NCBI RefSeq assembly: GCF_008329605.1 | Contig: NZ_NPKO01000001.1 | Location: 682,001-746,000, forward strand | Length of the DNA stretch: 64,000 nt | Direction: 5' to 3' | DNA from: Mycolicibacterium sp. P9-64 | GTDB taxonomy: Bacteria > Actinomycetota > Actinomycetes > Mycobacteriales > Mycobacteriaceae | Shown: positions 45,150 to 52,874 of the stretch, piece after piece | Numbering within the stretch: position 1 is the stretch's first letter | Layout: each line of letters starts with the position of its first letter | Notes under the pieces: generated by a model | The model's input: only the letters and a program-made list of their open reading frames with translations | Told to the model about the DNA's origin: nothing | Databases searched by the model: none | Position numbers and translations under genes: made by a program

Positions 45150-45779
45150 GTGTTTGGCAACCTCTACGACCGCGCGTTGACCGGTGAGCGATGTTGGATC
45201 CGCCACCAGGACGGCAGCGTGCACGGCCTGGCGGTGCACAGCTGGCTTGGCCGGCTGCGCTCCGACCACGCCTTCGAGCAGACGATGGTCGGGCTGTGCA
45301 CCGGCCCCACCATCGACCTCGGCTGTGGTCCGGGACGGCTGGTCGCCAACCTGGTGGCGCGCGGGATACCCGCGCTCGGCATCGACCAGTCGGCCACCGC
45401 GGTCGATCTGGCCCGTCGCAGCGGTGCCCCTGCTCTGCGACGCGACGTGTTCGGCCCGTTGCCCGGCGCAGGGCGATGGTCCACGGTGCTGCTCGCCGAC
45501 GGAAACGTGGGCATCGGCGGCGATCCGTGGCGCGTGCTGTTGCGGGCGGCTGATCTGTTGCGATCTGGCGGTCAGTGCGTCGCCGAATTCGATTGCACGA
45601 CAACGGGTGTGCAGCAGCGCTGGGTGCGTCTGGAGTCGGAGCGGACCATAGGTCCGTGGTTCCAGTGGGCATCGGTCGGAGCCGACGGTGCCCGCAAGCT
45701 GGCCGGTGACGTCGGGCTGACCATCACCACCATGCGCACGATCGGGAATCGGGCGCTCGCGACGCTGGCGGTGGCATGA
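45150..45779 (+). CDS. Class I SAM-dependent methyltransferase
   Basis: A 209-residue methyltransferase. The SAM-binding glycine motif is TIDLGCGPGRLVANLVARG (about residues 54-72), followed by an acidic strand end ALGIDQSATAVDLA. The N-terminus FGNLYDRALTGERCWIRHQDG is distinctive. The substrate is unknown. It starts one base after the DUF2064 gene and overlaps the molybdopterin oxidoreductase by four bases, so all are co-translated. M. tuberculosis appears to lack a gene at this place. Confidence 0.85.
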   Translation: MFGNLYDRALTGERCWIRHQDGSVHGLAVHSWLGRLRSDHAFEQTMVGLCTGPTIDLGCGPGRLVANLVARGIPALGIDQSATAVDLARRSGAPALRRDVFGPLPGAGRWSTVLLADGNVGIGGDPWRVLLRAADLLRSGGQCVAEFDCTTTGVQQRWVRLESERTIGPWFQWASVGADGARKLAGDVGLTITTMRTIGNRALATLAVA

Positions 45780-46885
45780 AACCGTCTCCGCTGCGTAGTA
45801 CGGCGGTCACGGCGCGGGTGGGGCTTGCCCTCGGCGCCGCGGTCGCCATCTGCTTCCTGACCGGCTTGATCAGCCACTTCATCCAACATCCGCAACCGTG
45901 GTTCTTCTGGCCCACTCGACCGGTCTGGCTGTACCGGCTGACCCAGGGACTCCACGTCATCTCGGGGATCGCGGCGATACCGCTGCTGGTCGTCAAGCTG
46001 TGGTCGGTGTGGCCCAAGCTGTTCGAACGGCCGATCATCGGCGGGCCCGTCCGGCAACTCGAGCGGCTCTCGATACTGGTGCTGGTCGCGTCGATGCTGT
46101 TCCAGCTCAGCACCGGGCTGCTCAACACGGCGCAGTGGTATTACTTCCAGTTCTTCTTCACCACAGCTCATTACGCGGTGGCCTGGGTGGCTGCGGGCGC
46201 GGTCGTCGTGCACATCGCCGTGAAGCTGCCGGTGATCCGGCATGCGCTCGGCGAGCCGGTCGACGTGGTGGCGGCGGATGCGTCCGTCGGCCCGAGTCGG
46301 CGTTCGGTGCTCGTCGGGACGGGCCTTGCGGTGGCGCTGGCGGCGGTCGTCACCGCCGGGCAGACGGTCCCCTGGCTGCGCAAACTCTCGGTGCTGGCGC
46401 CGCGTTCCGGGGAAGGGCCGCAAGGAGTTCCGGTGAATCGCTCGGCGATCGCGGCAGGCGTCATCCGCCGGGCGAAGTCCCAGGACTATCGGCTCACGGT
46501 CGTCAACGGGTCGGCGACGCGCGCGTTCACCGTCGATGAACTCGCCGCGATGCGGCAGGTCACCCACCAGTTGCCCGTCGCGTGCGTGGAGGGGTGGAGC
46601 GCCAACGCCGAGTGGACCGGTGTGGTGCTCGCGGACCTCGTCGCCGCCGTCGGTGCATCGCCCGACTCGGATGTGCGGATGATCTCGCTGGAGCCACCTG
46701 GCCCGTATTCGCGGACCATCCTGCCTGCCAGGCACGCACGCGACTCGCAGACCCTGATCGCGTTGCAGCTCAACGGCCAAGTGCTCGACTTGGACCACGG
46801 GTATCCGTGCCGGCTCATTGCCCCGTCGAGACCTGGTGTGTTGCAGACGAAGTGGCTGTCGCGGATCGAGGTGGTGCCGGTATGA
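45776..46885 (+). CDS. Membrane haem b/molybdopterin-dependent oxidoreductase (sulfite oxidase fold)
   Basis: A 369-residue fusion. The N-terminal half has four membrane helices (about residues 12-34, 55-76, 96-117 and 130-150) with histidines H34, H60, H132 and H146, suggesting a cytochrome b561-like haem domain. An additional hydrophobic segment near residues 177-196 follows a twin-arginine-like SRRSVLVG. The C-terminal 130 residues are a compact sulfite oxidase-type molybdopterin domain with the Mo-ligand cysteine C270 (LPVACVEGWS) and HGYPCRLIAPSRPG. It would pass electrons between a periplasmic substrate and the membrane. Substrate unknown. Confidence 0.85.
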   Translation: MKPSPLRSTAVTARVGLALGAAVAICFLTGLISHFIQHPQPWFFWPTRPVWLYRLTQGLHVISGIAAIPLLVVKLWSVWPKLFERPIIGGPVRQLERLSILVLVASMLFQLSTGLLNTAQWYYFQFFFTTAHYAVAWVAAGAVVVHIAVKLPVIRHALGEPVDVVAADASVGPSRRSVLVGTGLAVALAAVVTAGQTVPWLRKLSVLAPRSGEGPQGVPVNRSAIAAGVIRRAKSQDYRLTVVNGSATRAFTVDELAAMRQVTHQLPVACVEGWSANAEWTGVVLADLVAAVGASPDSDVRMISLEPPGPYSRTILPARHARDSQTLIALQLNGQVLDLDHGYPCRLIAPSRPGVLQTKWLSRIEVVPV

Positions 46886-47415
46886 CCGTGGCGCACGACG
46901 AGGACGATGGCGGCGACGCGACGCCGTTCGTGGCGTCCGGAGGCGGGTTGACGGCCGTCAGGGCCGCGCTGCTGGTGGTGGGACTCGCGGCAGGGTGGTA
47001 CGGGGCGTGGTTGCTGTGGCAGTTCCCCGGCGTGATCATCGTGCGGATCGCGGTGTGGGCGGCTGCCGGCGTGGTCCTGCACGACTTCGTGTTCGCCCCG
47101 TTGTGCGTCGTCGTCGGGTTCACGGGGCGGCGTCTGATCCGCGGGCGGTGGTGGACACCGGTCACGGTGGCGGGGCTGTGCACCGTCGTTCTGGGGCTGC
47201 TCGCCATCCCGGTGTTCGACAAGCCGGGCCTGCGGCCAGACAACCTGACCGTGCTCGATCGCGATTACCCACGGGGGCTTCTGCTTTCGGTCGCCGTCGT
47301 ATGGGCGTGCGTGCCGATCTACTACTTGATCGCCCGGCGACTACCAGTTCGTCAGAATGAAGCTGTTGAGCGCGAGCGCACCGACGACGTTGATGGCCAG
47401 CCACCACCGGTGTGA
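46882..47415 (+). CDS. Membrane protein, last gene of the oxidoreductase module
   Basis: A 177-residue protein with four hydrophobic helices (about residues 24-44, 50-72, 92-110 and 135-155). Loops contain GRRLIRGRWWTP and DYPRG. Start ATG 46882 overlaps the oxidoreductase stop, so it may be an accessory subunit. Its last 75 bases overlap the 3' end of the convergent gene, an unusually long overlap here; the C-terminal tail (ERERTDDVDGQPPPV) is hydrophilic and dispensable-looking. Confidence 0.75.
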   Translation: MTVAHDEDDGGDATPFVASGGGLTAVRAALLVVGLAAGWYGAWLLWQFPGVIIVRIAVWAAAGVVLHDFVFAPLCVVVGFTGRRLIRGRWWTPVTVAGLCTVVLGLLAIPVFDKPGLRPDNLTVLDRDYPRGLLLSVAVVWACVPIYYLIARRLPVRQNEAVERERTDDVDGQPPPV

Positions 47416-48720
47416 CCGCGGCGGCAACAGCGCCGGCGCGGCGGTCAACCAGATCATGAACGGTAGCCAGATGCGTTCGGTCTCCGCCTTGCTCAGCATG
47501 GACAGGTCCGCGCAGAGGATCGCCAGCAGCGCGGCCAACACCACCAGGTGCAGGCCCGAGCGGCGCTTGATCGCACTGATGTCGAACGCGCGCGCGACCC
47601 CGGCGACGCTGCCGAGGCCGATGGCACACACCACCGAAGCCAGGTTCGCCCACGACCAGTACTGGAACGGACGGTTGAGGGCGATGCCCTGCCAGTAGCG
47701 TTCCTGCACGAGGGTGTATCCGTCGAACCACCAGAACCCGGCGGCGGCGAACACCGCGACCACGGCCAGCGCAACGAGCACGGCGGGGATCAGTGCCCGC
47801 AGCGCCGACCGAAGGTCCTTGGCGGCGATCAGGACCGCGACGGCCGGAAGCGCGATCAGGCCGAGCCCGTAGTTCAGGAAGATCGCCCAGCCGAGTGCCA
47901 GCCCAGCACCGGCGCCCGCCGCCAGCGACAGCCGCGTCGTGCCGCGCACCGCCACCGCGAGCAGCGCGATGCCCCACGCCGCGACGCCCGCGAAGTAGCC
48001 GTCGGCCGACACCGCGATCCAGATGGCGGTCGGCGCCACCGCGACGAACGGGGCCGCCAGCCGCGCCGTCGCCTCGTCCGACAACGCCCGCACCGCCACG
48101 ACGATGGCCGCGGCCGCGCTCGACCCCACCAGCAGGACCAGCAGCGCCGCCCACGCGCCTCCGCCGAGCCCGATGCGGTCCAGCCAGACGAACGTCAGCA
48201 GGGCGCCCGGTGGATGACCGGAGACGTGGGTGATCCACGAATTGGGTTGGAAGTCCAGGATTCTGCTCGCGAACGTCCGGACGGCCTCTGGGATGTCGGT
48301 GATGCTCGGTACCTGACGCAGGTACTCGTGGCGCGCCGTCAGCCGGCCCGCGAAGCCACGCTGCCAGCCGTCGATCATCGCCAGCGAGAACGCCCACCCG
48401 CAGGCCGTCGCCCAGGTCACCCATGGCACCGCACGCCACGGCAGGCGCCGCGCCACGGACTGGCCGACGAGCACCGCGGCGACCCCGATGACGATCGCCG
48501 GAACCGTGCCCCACCCGACGTGGGCGTTCCACCACCCGAAGATGGGTGCGGTCTGGGCGAAGTCGCGGATCTGCTGAGCAGTGCTGTTGATCAGCGGCGT
48601 CACGATGCCCAGATGCAGGTGCGGCACCACGAACGCCGCGACCACCAACAGCACGGCCAACGAGACGGCGATGATCTCTCGCGCATGGCGGCGGCCGGTG
48701 GACGTCACGCCTATCCACAC
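47341..48720 (-). CDS. Large polytopic membrane protein (Rv0541c type)
   Basis: A 459-residue integral membrane protein with about eleven hydrophobic helices, equivalent to Rv0541c. It has the look of a GT-C-type, prenyl-phosphate-sugar-dependent glycosyltransferase: a long extracytoplasmic loop after helix 2 with QIRDFAQTAPIFGWWNAHVG and the HVSGHPPGALLTFVWLDRIG segment. No proven function. Start ATG 48720. The 3' end overlaps the convergent small membrane gene by 75 bases. Proximity to two GT-A proteins (Rv0539 and Rv0540 types) is conserved. Confidence 0.82.
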   Translation of the reverse strand: MWIGVTSTGRRHAREIIAVSLAVLLVVAAFVVPHLHLGIVTPLINSTAQQIRDFAQTAPIFGWWNAHVGWGTVPAIVIGVAAVLVGQSVARRLPWRAVPWVTWATACGWAFSLAMIDGWQRGFAGRLTARHEYLRQVPSITDIPEAVRTFASRILDFQPNSWITHVSGHPPGALLTFVWLDRIGLGGGAWAALLVLLVGSSAAAAIVVAVRALSDEATARLAAPFVAVAPTAIWIAVSADGYFAGVAAWGIALLAVAVRGTTRLSLAAGAGAGLALGWAIFLNYGLGLIALPAVAVLIAAKDLRSALRALIPAVLVALAVVAVFAAAGFWWFDGYTLVQERYWQGIALNRPFQYWSWANLASVVCAIGLGSVAGVARAFDISAIKRRSGLHLVVLAALLAILCADLSMLSKAETERIWLPFMIWLTAAPALLPPRSHRWWLAINVVGALALNSFILTNW

Positions 48721-48736
48721 TATTGCGTCGAGCTGA

Positions 48737-49243
48737 TCACCCAGCAGCGTTGCGGATCAGCGTCACCACCGCATCGTCGAGCGCTTCGGCGATCGCCGAC
48801 GCCTCGCTGCCTGCATACGGGGCGATCTGGCTGGCGACTCTGTCGTAGGACACCGTCACGCCGTCGGGACGTTCGGCGACCAGAATCGTCACGGGTGCGT
48901 AAGAACCCGCGTCGCGCACGGTGGCGGTCATCTTGCTCATGGTGACGGGGTTGCCCGCGATGATCCGCAGCAGCCGGCCGCTGCGGTCGGGGTCGCGGAT
49001 GGCCAGGACGTTGCCGAGGTCGAGGCTCAGGAACTCCAGCAGCCCGCTGCTACCCGCGACGGGTTCGACCAAGGCGTCGAACTCGCCGCGGTCGCGTGCC
49101 TTGTACCAATCGCGTACGGCCTGGCCGAAGTCCGGCACCCGGCCCAGCCCGGCGTACACGGCCGCGACGACGTCGTCGTACGGTCGTTGGCTGGTGACGG
49201 TGACACGACGGACAGCGACCGTCACCTCTTCTTCGGTGCTCAC
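48737..49243 (-). CDS. DUF302 domain-containing protein
   Basis: A 168-residue soluble protein of the DUF302 family. VAVRRVTVTSQRPYDDVVAAVYAGLGRVPDF at the N-terminus and the diagnostic YAPVTILVAERPDGVTVSYDRVASQI near the C-terminus are clear. The family has a small alpha/beta fold without known catalysis. Start ATG 49243, four bases after the LLM oxidoreductase stop, so the two form an operon. Confidence 0.85.
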   Translation of the reverse strand: MSTEEEVTVAVRRVTVTSQRPYDDVVAAVYAGLGRVPDFGQAVRDWYKARDRGEFDALVEPVAGSSGLLEFLSLDLGNVLAIRDPDRSGRLLRIIAGNPVTMSKMTATVRDAGSYAPVTILVAERPDGVTVSYDRVASQIAPYAGSEASAIAEALDDAVVTLIRNAAG

Positions 49244-49247
49244 GCGC

Positions 49248-50060
49248 TCATGCCTTGTCTCGCCACTCGATCATCTTCTCGAGGATACTGAAGTCGTAGC
49301 CATCTGCGGTGGGATGGATCTCGTTGGTGAACAGGGTGACGCCGGCGTCCCGGTAGGCATCGGCATCCCGTGCGTTCTCCCAGATCGACGATCGCTCGAT
49401 GTCGGAACCGTTGCGGCCGTTGGCCGTTGCGAGCTCGTCGACCAGCTTGCTGGCCAGGACGAACTTGTCGACGGGCAGGAAGGCGTGCCAGATGTCGGCA
49501 TGCTTGGCCACCGCGGGCAGTGAGCGCTTGGGTCCTGAGCCCCCGATGAGGATCGGGATGTCGCGCACAGCTGGCGGATTCAGCTTGCCGAGCCGCTGCT
49601 CGATGCGCTCCAGACCGGCGTCGAACAGGTCGAACCGGGTCTTGAACGTGCCGTAGTCGTACCCGTAGGTGGTGTAGTCCTTTTCGTACCACCCGGCGCC
49701 GAGGCCCAGGATGACGCGACCGCCGCTGATGTGGTCGACGGTGCGCGCCATGTCGGCGAGCAGGTCGGGGTTGCGGTAGCCGATGCCGGTGACCAGCAGG
49801 CCGATCTCGGCCCGCGTGGTGATCTCGGCCCATGACGCGAGCGCGGTCCAGCCCTCGAAGTTCACGACGTCCGGCTGAACCTCGGACAGCAGCGGCTTGC
49901 CGTCGACGATGCCCTCCATCGCGGGGGCATGAAAGTGGTCGTAGCCGAAGATGACGTCGGCCCCGAGTTCCTCGGCGTGGAGGACGGCCGCACGCCAACT
50001 TTGGTAGTCGGGCGCTCCGCCCGGCCACAGTTGAATGCCGACGCGGACGGGTCGAGTCAT
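49248..50060 (-). CDS. LLM-class F420-dependent oxidoreductase
   Basis: A 270-residue TIM-barrel protein of the luciferase-like monooxygenase superfamily, which in mycobacteria normally uses coenzyme F420. RVGIQLWPGGAPDYQSW is at the N-terminus, then VIFGYDHFHAPAM, the barrel signature IGLLVTGIGYRNPDLLADMARTVDHISGGR, and LGLGAGWYEKDY; IPILIGGSGPKRSLPAVAKHAD closes the cofactor site. Substrate unknown. Start ATG 50060, divergent from a TetR gene that probably controls it. Confidence 0.9.
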   Translation of the reverse strand: MTRPVRVGIQLWPGGAPDYQSWRAAVLHAEELGADVIFGYDHFHAPAMEGIVDGKPLLSEVQPDVVNFEGWTALASWAEITTRAEIGLLVTGIGYRNPDLLADMARTVDHISGGRVILGLGAGWYEKDYTTYGYDYGTFKTRFDLFDAGLERIEQRLGKLNPPAVRDIPILIGGSGPKRSLPAVAKHADIWHAFLPVDKFVLASKLVDELATANGRNGSDIERSSIWENARDADAYRDAGVTLFTNEIHPTADGYDFSILEKMIEWRDKA

Positions 50061-50138
50061 GAAGATCTCCTTCGTGGGTGGACGGCCAACACGGGAGACA
50101 AGCCCACATCTGGACTGTTTATTCCATAACGACGTAGA

Positions 50139-50148
50139 ATGAATTCAT
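50139..50148. promoter_or_regulatory. Palindrome at the TetR start, candidate operator
   Basis: ATGAATTCAT (50139-50148) is a perfect palindrome overlapping the start codon of the TetR gene. A looser inverted pair, TTATTC (50119-50124) with GAATGAA, lies upstream. TetR repressors commonly bind such sites in the divergent intergenic space and regulate both genes. Confidence 0.35.
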
Positions 50149-50734
50149 GCCGCGGCCACGCAACTTCGACGAAGACACCGTGGTGGCGGCTGCCCGTGAT
50201 CAGTTCTGGTGCGGGGGTTACGCCGCGACGTCCGTCGACGACCTCACCGCGGCCACCGGGCTGGGCAAGGGCAGCCTCTATGGCGCCTTCGGGGACAAGC
50301 ACGCACTGTTCGTGCGGGCTCTCGACGGGTACTGCGTGGATGCGATCGATCAGATGGAGGCGCAGCTACGGCAGCCGGGGGTCTCCGCGTACGACCGCCT
50401 CGCCGGGCACGTTCGCGCGACGGTCGCAGGCGTGGTGGCCGATACCGAGCGCAAGGGTTGCATGCTCGCCAAGAGCTCGGCCGAGCGCGGTGCGATGGAC
50501 GCCGACGTCGATCGTGTGGTCGGTGAGTCACTCACTCGCTGGCATGGGTACCTCGTCGAGTGCATCACCGAGGCGCAGCGGGACGGCGACGTGCGGGCCG
50601 ACGCGGATCCCGAGGCGCTGGCCACCACGCTGCTCGGGCTGATGCGGGGGTTCGAGGCGTTGCGCAAGGGCGGTACCGAGCCCGACCAGATCGCGGCCGC
50701 GGGCGAGCAGGCCCTCGCCCTCGTCACCCGCTAA
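50147..50734 (+). CDS. TetR-family transcriptional regulator
   Basis: A 195-residue regulator. The DNA-binding domain is near the N-terminus: RNFDEDTVVAAARDQFWCGGYAATSVDDL, with the helix-turn-helix LTAATGLGKGSLYGAFGDKHALF. The C-terminal ligand domain matches the TetR_C class with ERKGCMLAKSSAERG. Start ATG 50147 lies within a palindrome. It is divergent from the F420-type oxidoreductase and DUF302 pair, its likely target. Confidence 0.9.
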   Translation: MPRPRNFDEDTVVAAARDQFWCGGYAATSVDDLTAATGLGKGSLYGAFGDKHALFVRALDGYCVDAIDQMEAQLRQPGVSAYDRLAGHVRATVAGVVADTERKGCMLAKSSAERGAMDADVDRVVGESLTRWHGYLVECITEAQRDGDVRADADPEALATTLLGLMRGFEALRKGGTEPDQIAAAGEQALALVTR

Positions 50735-50741
50735 CCCCCCT

Positions 50742-50806
50742 CCGCGAGCGCGCGGGTCTGCACCCCGACACGCCGTGTAGCGCCACCACTTTGCGCGCGC
50801 TCGCGG
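50742..50806. terminator. Long-loop hairpin between convergent genes
   Basis: CCGCGAGCGCGC (50742-50753) pairs perfectly with GCGCGCTCGCGG (50795-50806) across 41 bases. It lies between the ends of the TetR gene and the convergent AI-2E family gene. It has the general form of a dispersed hairpin seen between convergent genes in mycobacteria; a terminator role is probable. Confidence 0.55.
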
Positions 50807-50818
50807 TCGCGTCGCGGG

Positions 50819-51943
50819 TCAGATTGTCTCGTCGACGCCCGCGTCGAGAAGCAGGCCGTCTTCCCCCGCCAATGCTTCGCCGCGCGCAGTCGGGTCCGGT
50901 GCCATCACCACACGTATGAAGCTGTTGAGGAACGCGATGATCGGCACGGCCAGCAGCGCACCGACGATACCGGCCAGCACGCTGCCCGCCGTGATGCCCA
51001 GCACGACGGCGAGCGGGTGGATGGACACCGCCCGCCCCATGACCAGTGGCTGCAGTACGTGCGCCTCCAGCTGCATCACTGCGACGATCAGGCCGAGTGT
51101 GATGGCCGCGAAGACGAGACCCTTGGTGAGCAGCGCCACGATGACGGCCAGGAAGCCAGTGATCACGGCGCCCACCACGGGAACGAAGGCGCCGAGGAAG
51201 ACGAGCGAGGCAAGTGGCAGCGCGAGCGGAATTCCCATGATGGCCAAGCCGATTCCGATGCCGAGCGCGTCGACCAGTGCGACGAGGCACGTGGCGCGCG
51301 CGTACCCGGCGAGCGAGTGGAAGCCTGCCGCTCCGGCTTCGCGAACCCGCTCGCGTGCGTCGGTGGGGATCACACGGGTGACGAACTGCCAGACGTTGCG
51401 GCCGCCGAGCAGGAAGAAGACGACGGTGAAGAAGGTGAGCAATCCGCCGGTGACGAGCTCGGCGACGGTTCCCGCTGTCGAGACCGCGCCGCTGGTCAAT
51501 TGCGTCTGATGCTCGTTGATCGACTTGATCACTGAGTCGCCGGCATGGTTGATCTGGTCGCGGCTGAGGTGGATCGGGCCGTCGATCAGCCAATTGCGGA
51601 GGGTGTCGATGCTGTTCGTCACCTGCTCGACCAGACCAGGAAGGCCGTCGACGAACTGGCTGATGACGAACGCCAGAATGCCAACGAAGACCGTCAGGCC
51701 GAGGATGACCACGAACGCTACGGCGCCGCCACGGGCGGCGCCGTAACGATCGAGGAAATCGACGGCAGGCAAGAGCATTGCCGACAGCATCAAGGCCAAG
51801 GCGACCGGCACGACGACGAGCCCGAACCGGCGCAGCACCTCGAACAGCACGACGGCCGCGGCAAGGATCACGAGCAATCGCCATGACCATGCCGCGGCGC
51901 GTCGTACGAGTGGACTTACCGACTCGGCGTCGGAATCATGCAC
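50819..51943 (-). CDS. AI-2E family transporter (PerM-like)
   Basis: A 374-residue membrane protein of the AI-2 exporter/PerM family, with about eight helices. [34 protein letters not shown] is near the N-terminus. The characteristic segments [22 protein letters not shown] and [26 protein letters not shown] lie in the C-terminal half. The transported substrate is unknown. GTG 51943 starts one base before the stop of the upstream DUF6131-like gene, with no gap, so the two are co-expressed. Confidence 0.88.
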   Translation of the reverse strand: MHDSDAESVSPLVRRAAAWSWRLLVILAAAVVLFEVLRRFGLVVVPVALALMLSAMLLPAVDFLDRYGAARGGAVAFVVILGLTVFVGILAFVISQFVDGLPGLVEQVTNSIDTLRNWLIDGPIHLSRDQINHAGDSVIKSINEHQTQLTSGAVSTAGTVAELVTGGLLTFFTVVFFLLGGRNVWQFVTRVIPTDARERVREAGAAGFHSLAGYARATCLVALVDALGIGIGLAIMGIPLALPLASLVFLGAFVPVVGAVITGFLAVIVALLTKGLVFAAITLGLIVAVMQLEAHVLQPLVMGRAVSIHPLAVVLGITAGSVLAGIVGALLAVPIIAFLNSFIRVVMAPDPTARGEALAGEDGLLLDAGVDETI

Positions 51944-52099
51944 CTAGAACCAGACTTTTCTGCCTCCGACGGGCCGGCCGACGGCGCCAAGGATCCACAG
52001 CACGATGCCGATGATCAGCAGGATTCCACCAACCGTGTACAGGATCGACAAGCCGGTGAAGTAGCCGATGAGAAGCAGGATTACACCGAGGACGATCAT
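51944..52099 (-). CDS. DUF6131-like small membrane protein
   Basis: A 51-residue two-helix membrane protein (IVLGVILLLIGYFTGLSILY and GGILLIIGIVLWILGAV) ending GRPVGGRKVWF, typical of DUF6131. ATG 52099 has GGAG seven bases upstream. A longer in-frame start at 52207 would add a basic, non-conserved-looking tail and run through the leader hairpin, so it is rejected. It is immediately followed by the AI-2E family transporter gene. Confidence 0.82.
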   Translation of the reverse strand: MIVLGVILLLIGYFTGLSILYTVGGILLIIGIVLWILGAVGRPVGGRKVWF

Positions 52100-52113
52100 C
52101 GTTTCTCCGATCT

Positions 52114-52140
52114 TTCGAGGAAGACCGTTCTTCCTTCGAA
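52114..52140 (-). promoter_or_regulatory. Leader hairpin before the DUF6131-like gene
   Basis: TTCGAGGAAGA (52114-52124) and TCTTCCTTCGAA (52129-52140) form a stem of about 12 pairs with one bulged base and a four-base loop. It ends 15 bases upstream of the start codon on the minus strand, close to the ribosome-binding site. It might be a terminator for the upstream PPOX gene or a translational control element. Confidence 0.45.
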
Positions 52141-52247
52141 GTCGGAATTGCCGCTTCCGTAACTTCCAAACCAGTCTGCGAACGCGAAATGGCGAGGGAT
52201 TCGTCACGCTTCGCGTGGTTCGGCGGACGTCGTGGCATCAACCAGAT

Positions 52248-52874
52248 CTAGTACAGGATCTTGCGCATGTTCTCTTCGCTGTAGTACTTCTGCAGCTCTT
52301 CGTCGCTGCTGTCCGGCTTGATGGCCTTGGCGAGCTGCGCGACCGACGGCACCGCGGTGGGGTTCCAGGTCTCGGGCGTCCACGCATCGGAGCGCAGAAA
52401 CGCCTTGGCGCAGTGGAAGAACACCTCCTCGATGGCGATCTCCAAGGCCAGGATGGGCCGCTTGCCGTCCACCGTCAGCGCATCGAAGTAGTCGGCGTCG
52501 GCCATGATGCGCGCGGTGCCGTTGATCCGCAGGGTGTCACCACGTCCCGGGATCAGGAACACCGTGCCGACGTATGGGCGCTGCAGCACGTTGAGGTAGC
52601 CATCCACCCTCTTGTTGCCTGGTCGTTCGGGAATGACGATCGTGGTGGCGTCGATGATGTGCACGAAGCCTGGCGGATCGCCCTTGGGGGAGACGTCGAC
52701 GCGGCCGTCGGCGCTGGTCGTGGCGACGAAGCCCAGCGGTGAGTGCGACAGCCAGTCCTGCTGGGCCTCGGAGAGGCTGCTCTTCACCTTGTTGGCGACG
52801 GCGGAATTGGGGTGTCCGACGATCGCGCGGAGGTCTTCCCCGTTGGTCACTTCGCTGCGCATGACCTCCATCAT
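52248..52874 (-). CDS. PPOX-class FMN flavoprotein (MSMEG_1061-like)
   Basis: A 208-residue pyridoxamine 5'-phosphate oxidase-like protein. The barrel shows LGFVATTSADGRVDVSPKGDPPGFVHIID, then TTIVIPERPGNKRVDGYLNVLQRPYVGTVFLIPG, matching the FMN-binding PPOX subgroup with a C-terminal helical tail (EELQKYYSEENMRKILY). Substrate unknown. Start ATG 52874 overlaps the menE stop by four bases, so it is translated with menE. Confidence 0.87.
   Translation of the reverse strand: MMEVMRSEVTNGEDLRAIVGHPNSAVANKVKSSLSEAQQDWLSHSPLGFVATTSADGRVDVSPKGDPPGFVHIIDATTIVIPERPGNKRVDGYLNVLQRPYVGTVFLIPGRGDTLRINGTARIMADADYFDALTVDGKRPILALEIAIEEVFFHCAKAFLRSDAWTPETWNPTAVPSVAQLAKAIKPDSSDEELQKYYSEENMRKILY

Noticed and set aside
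45150..47415. Arsenosugar biosynthesis cluster
   Set aside because: Only the GT2/DUF2064 pair and a generic methyltransferase match. No ArsM-type cysteine motifs or radical SAM ArsS-like gene are present.
51944..52207. Longer start (GTG or ATG near 52207) for the DUF6131-like protein
   Set aside because: The extra residues are basic and not family-like, and the frame would pass through the leader hairpin. ATG 52099 has a good ribosome site.
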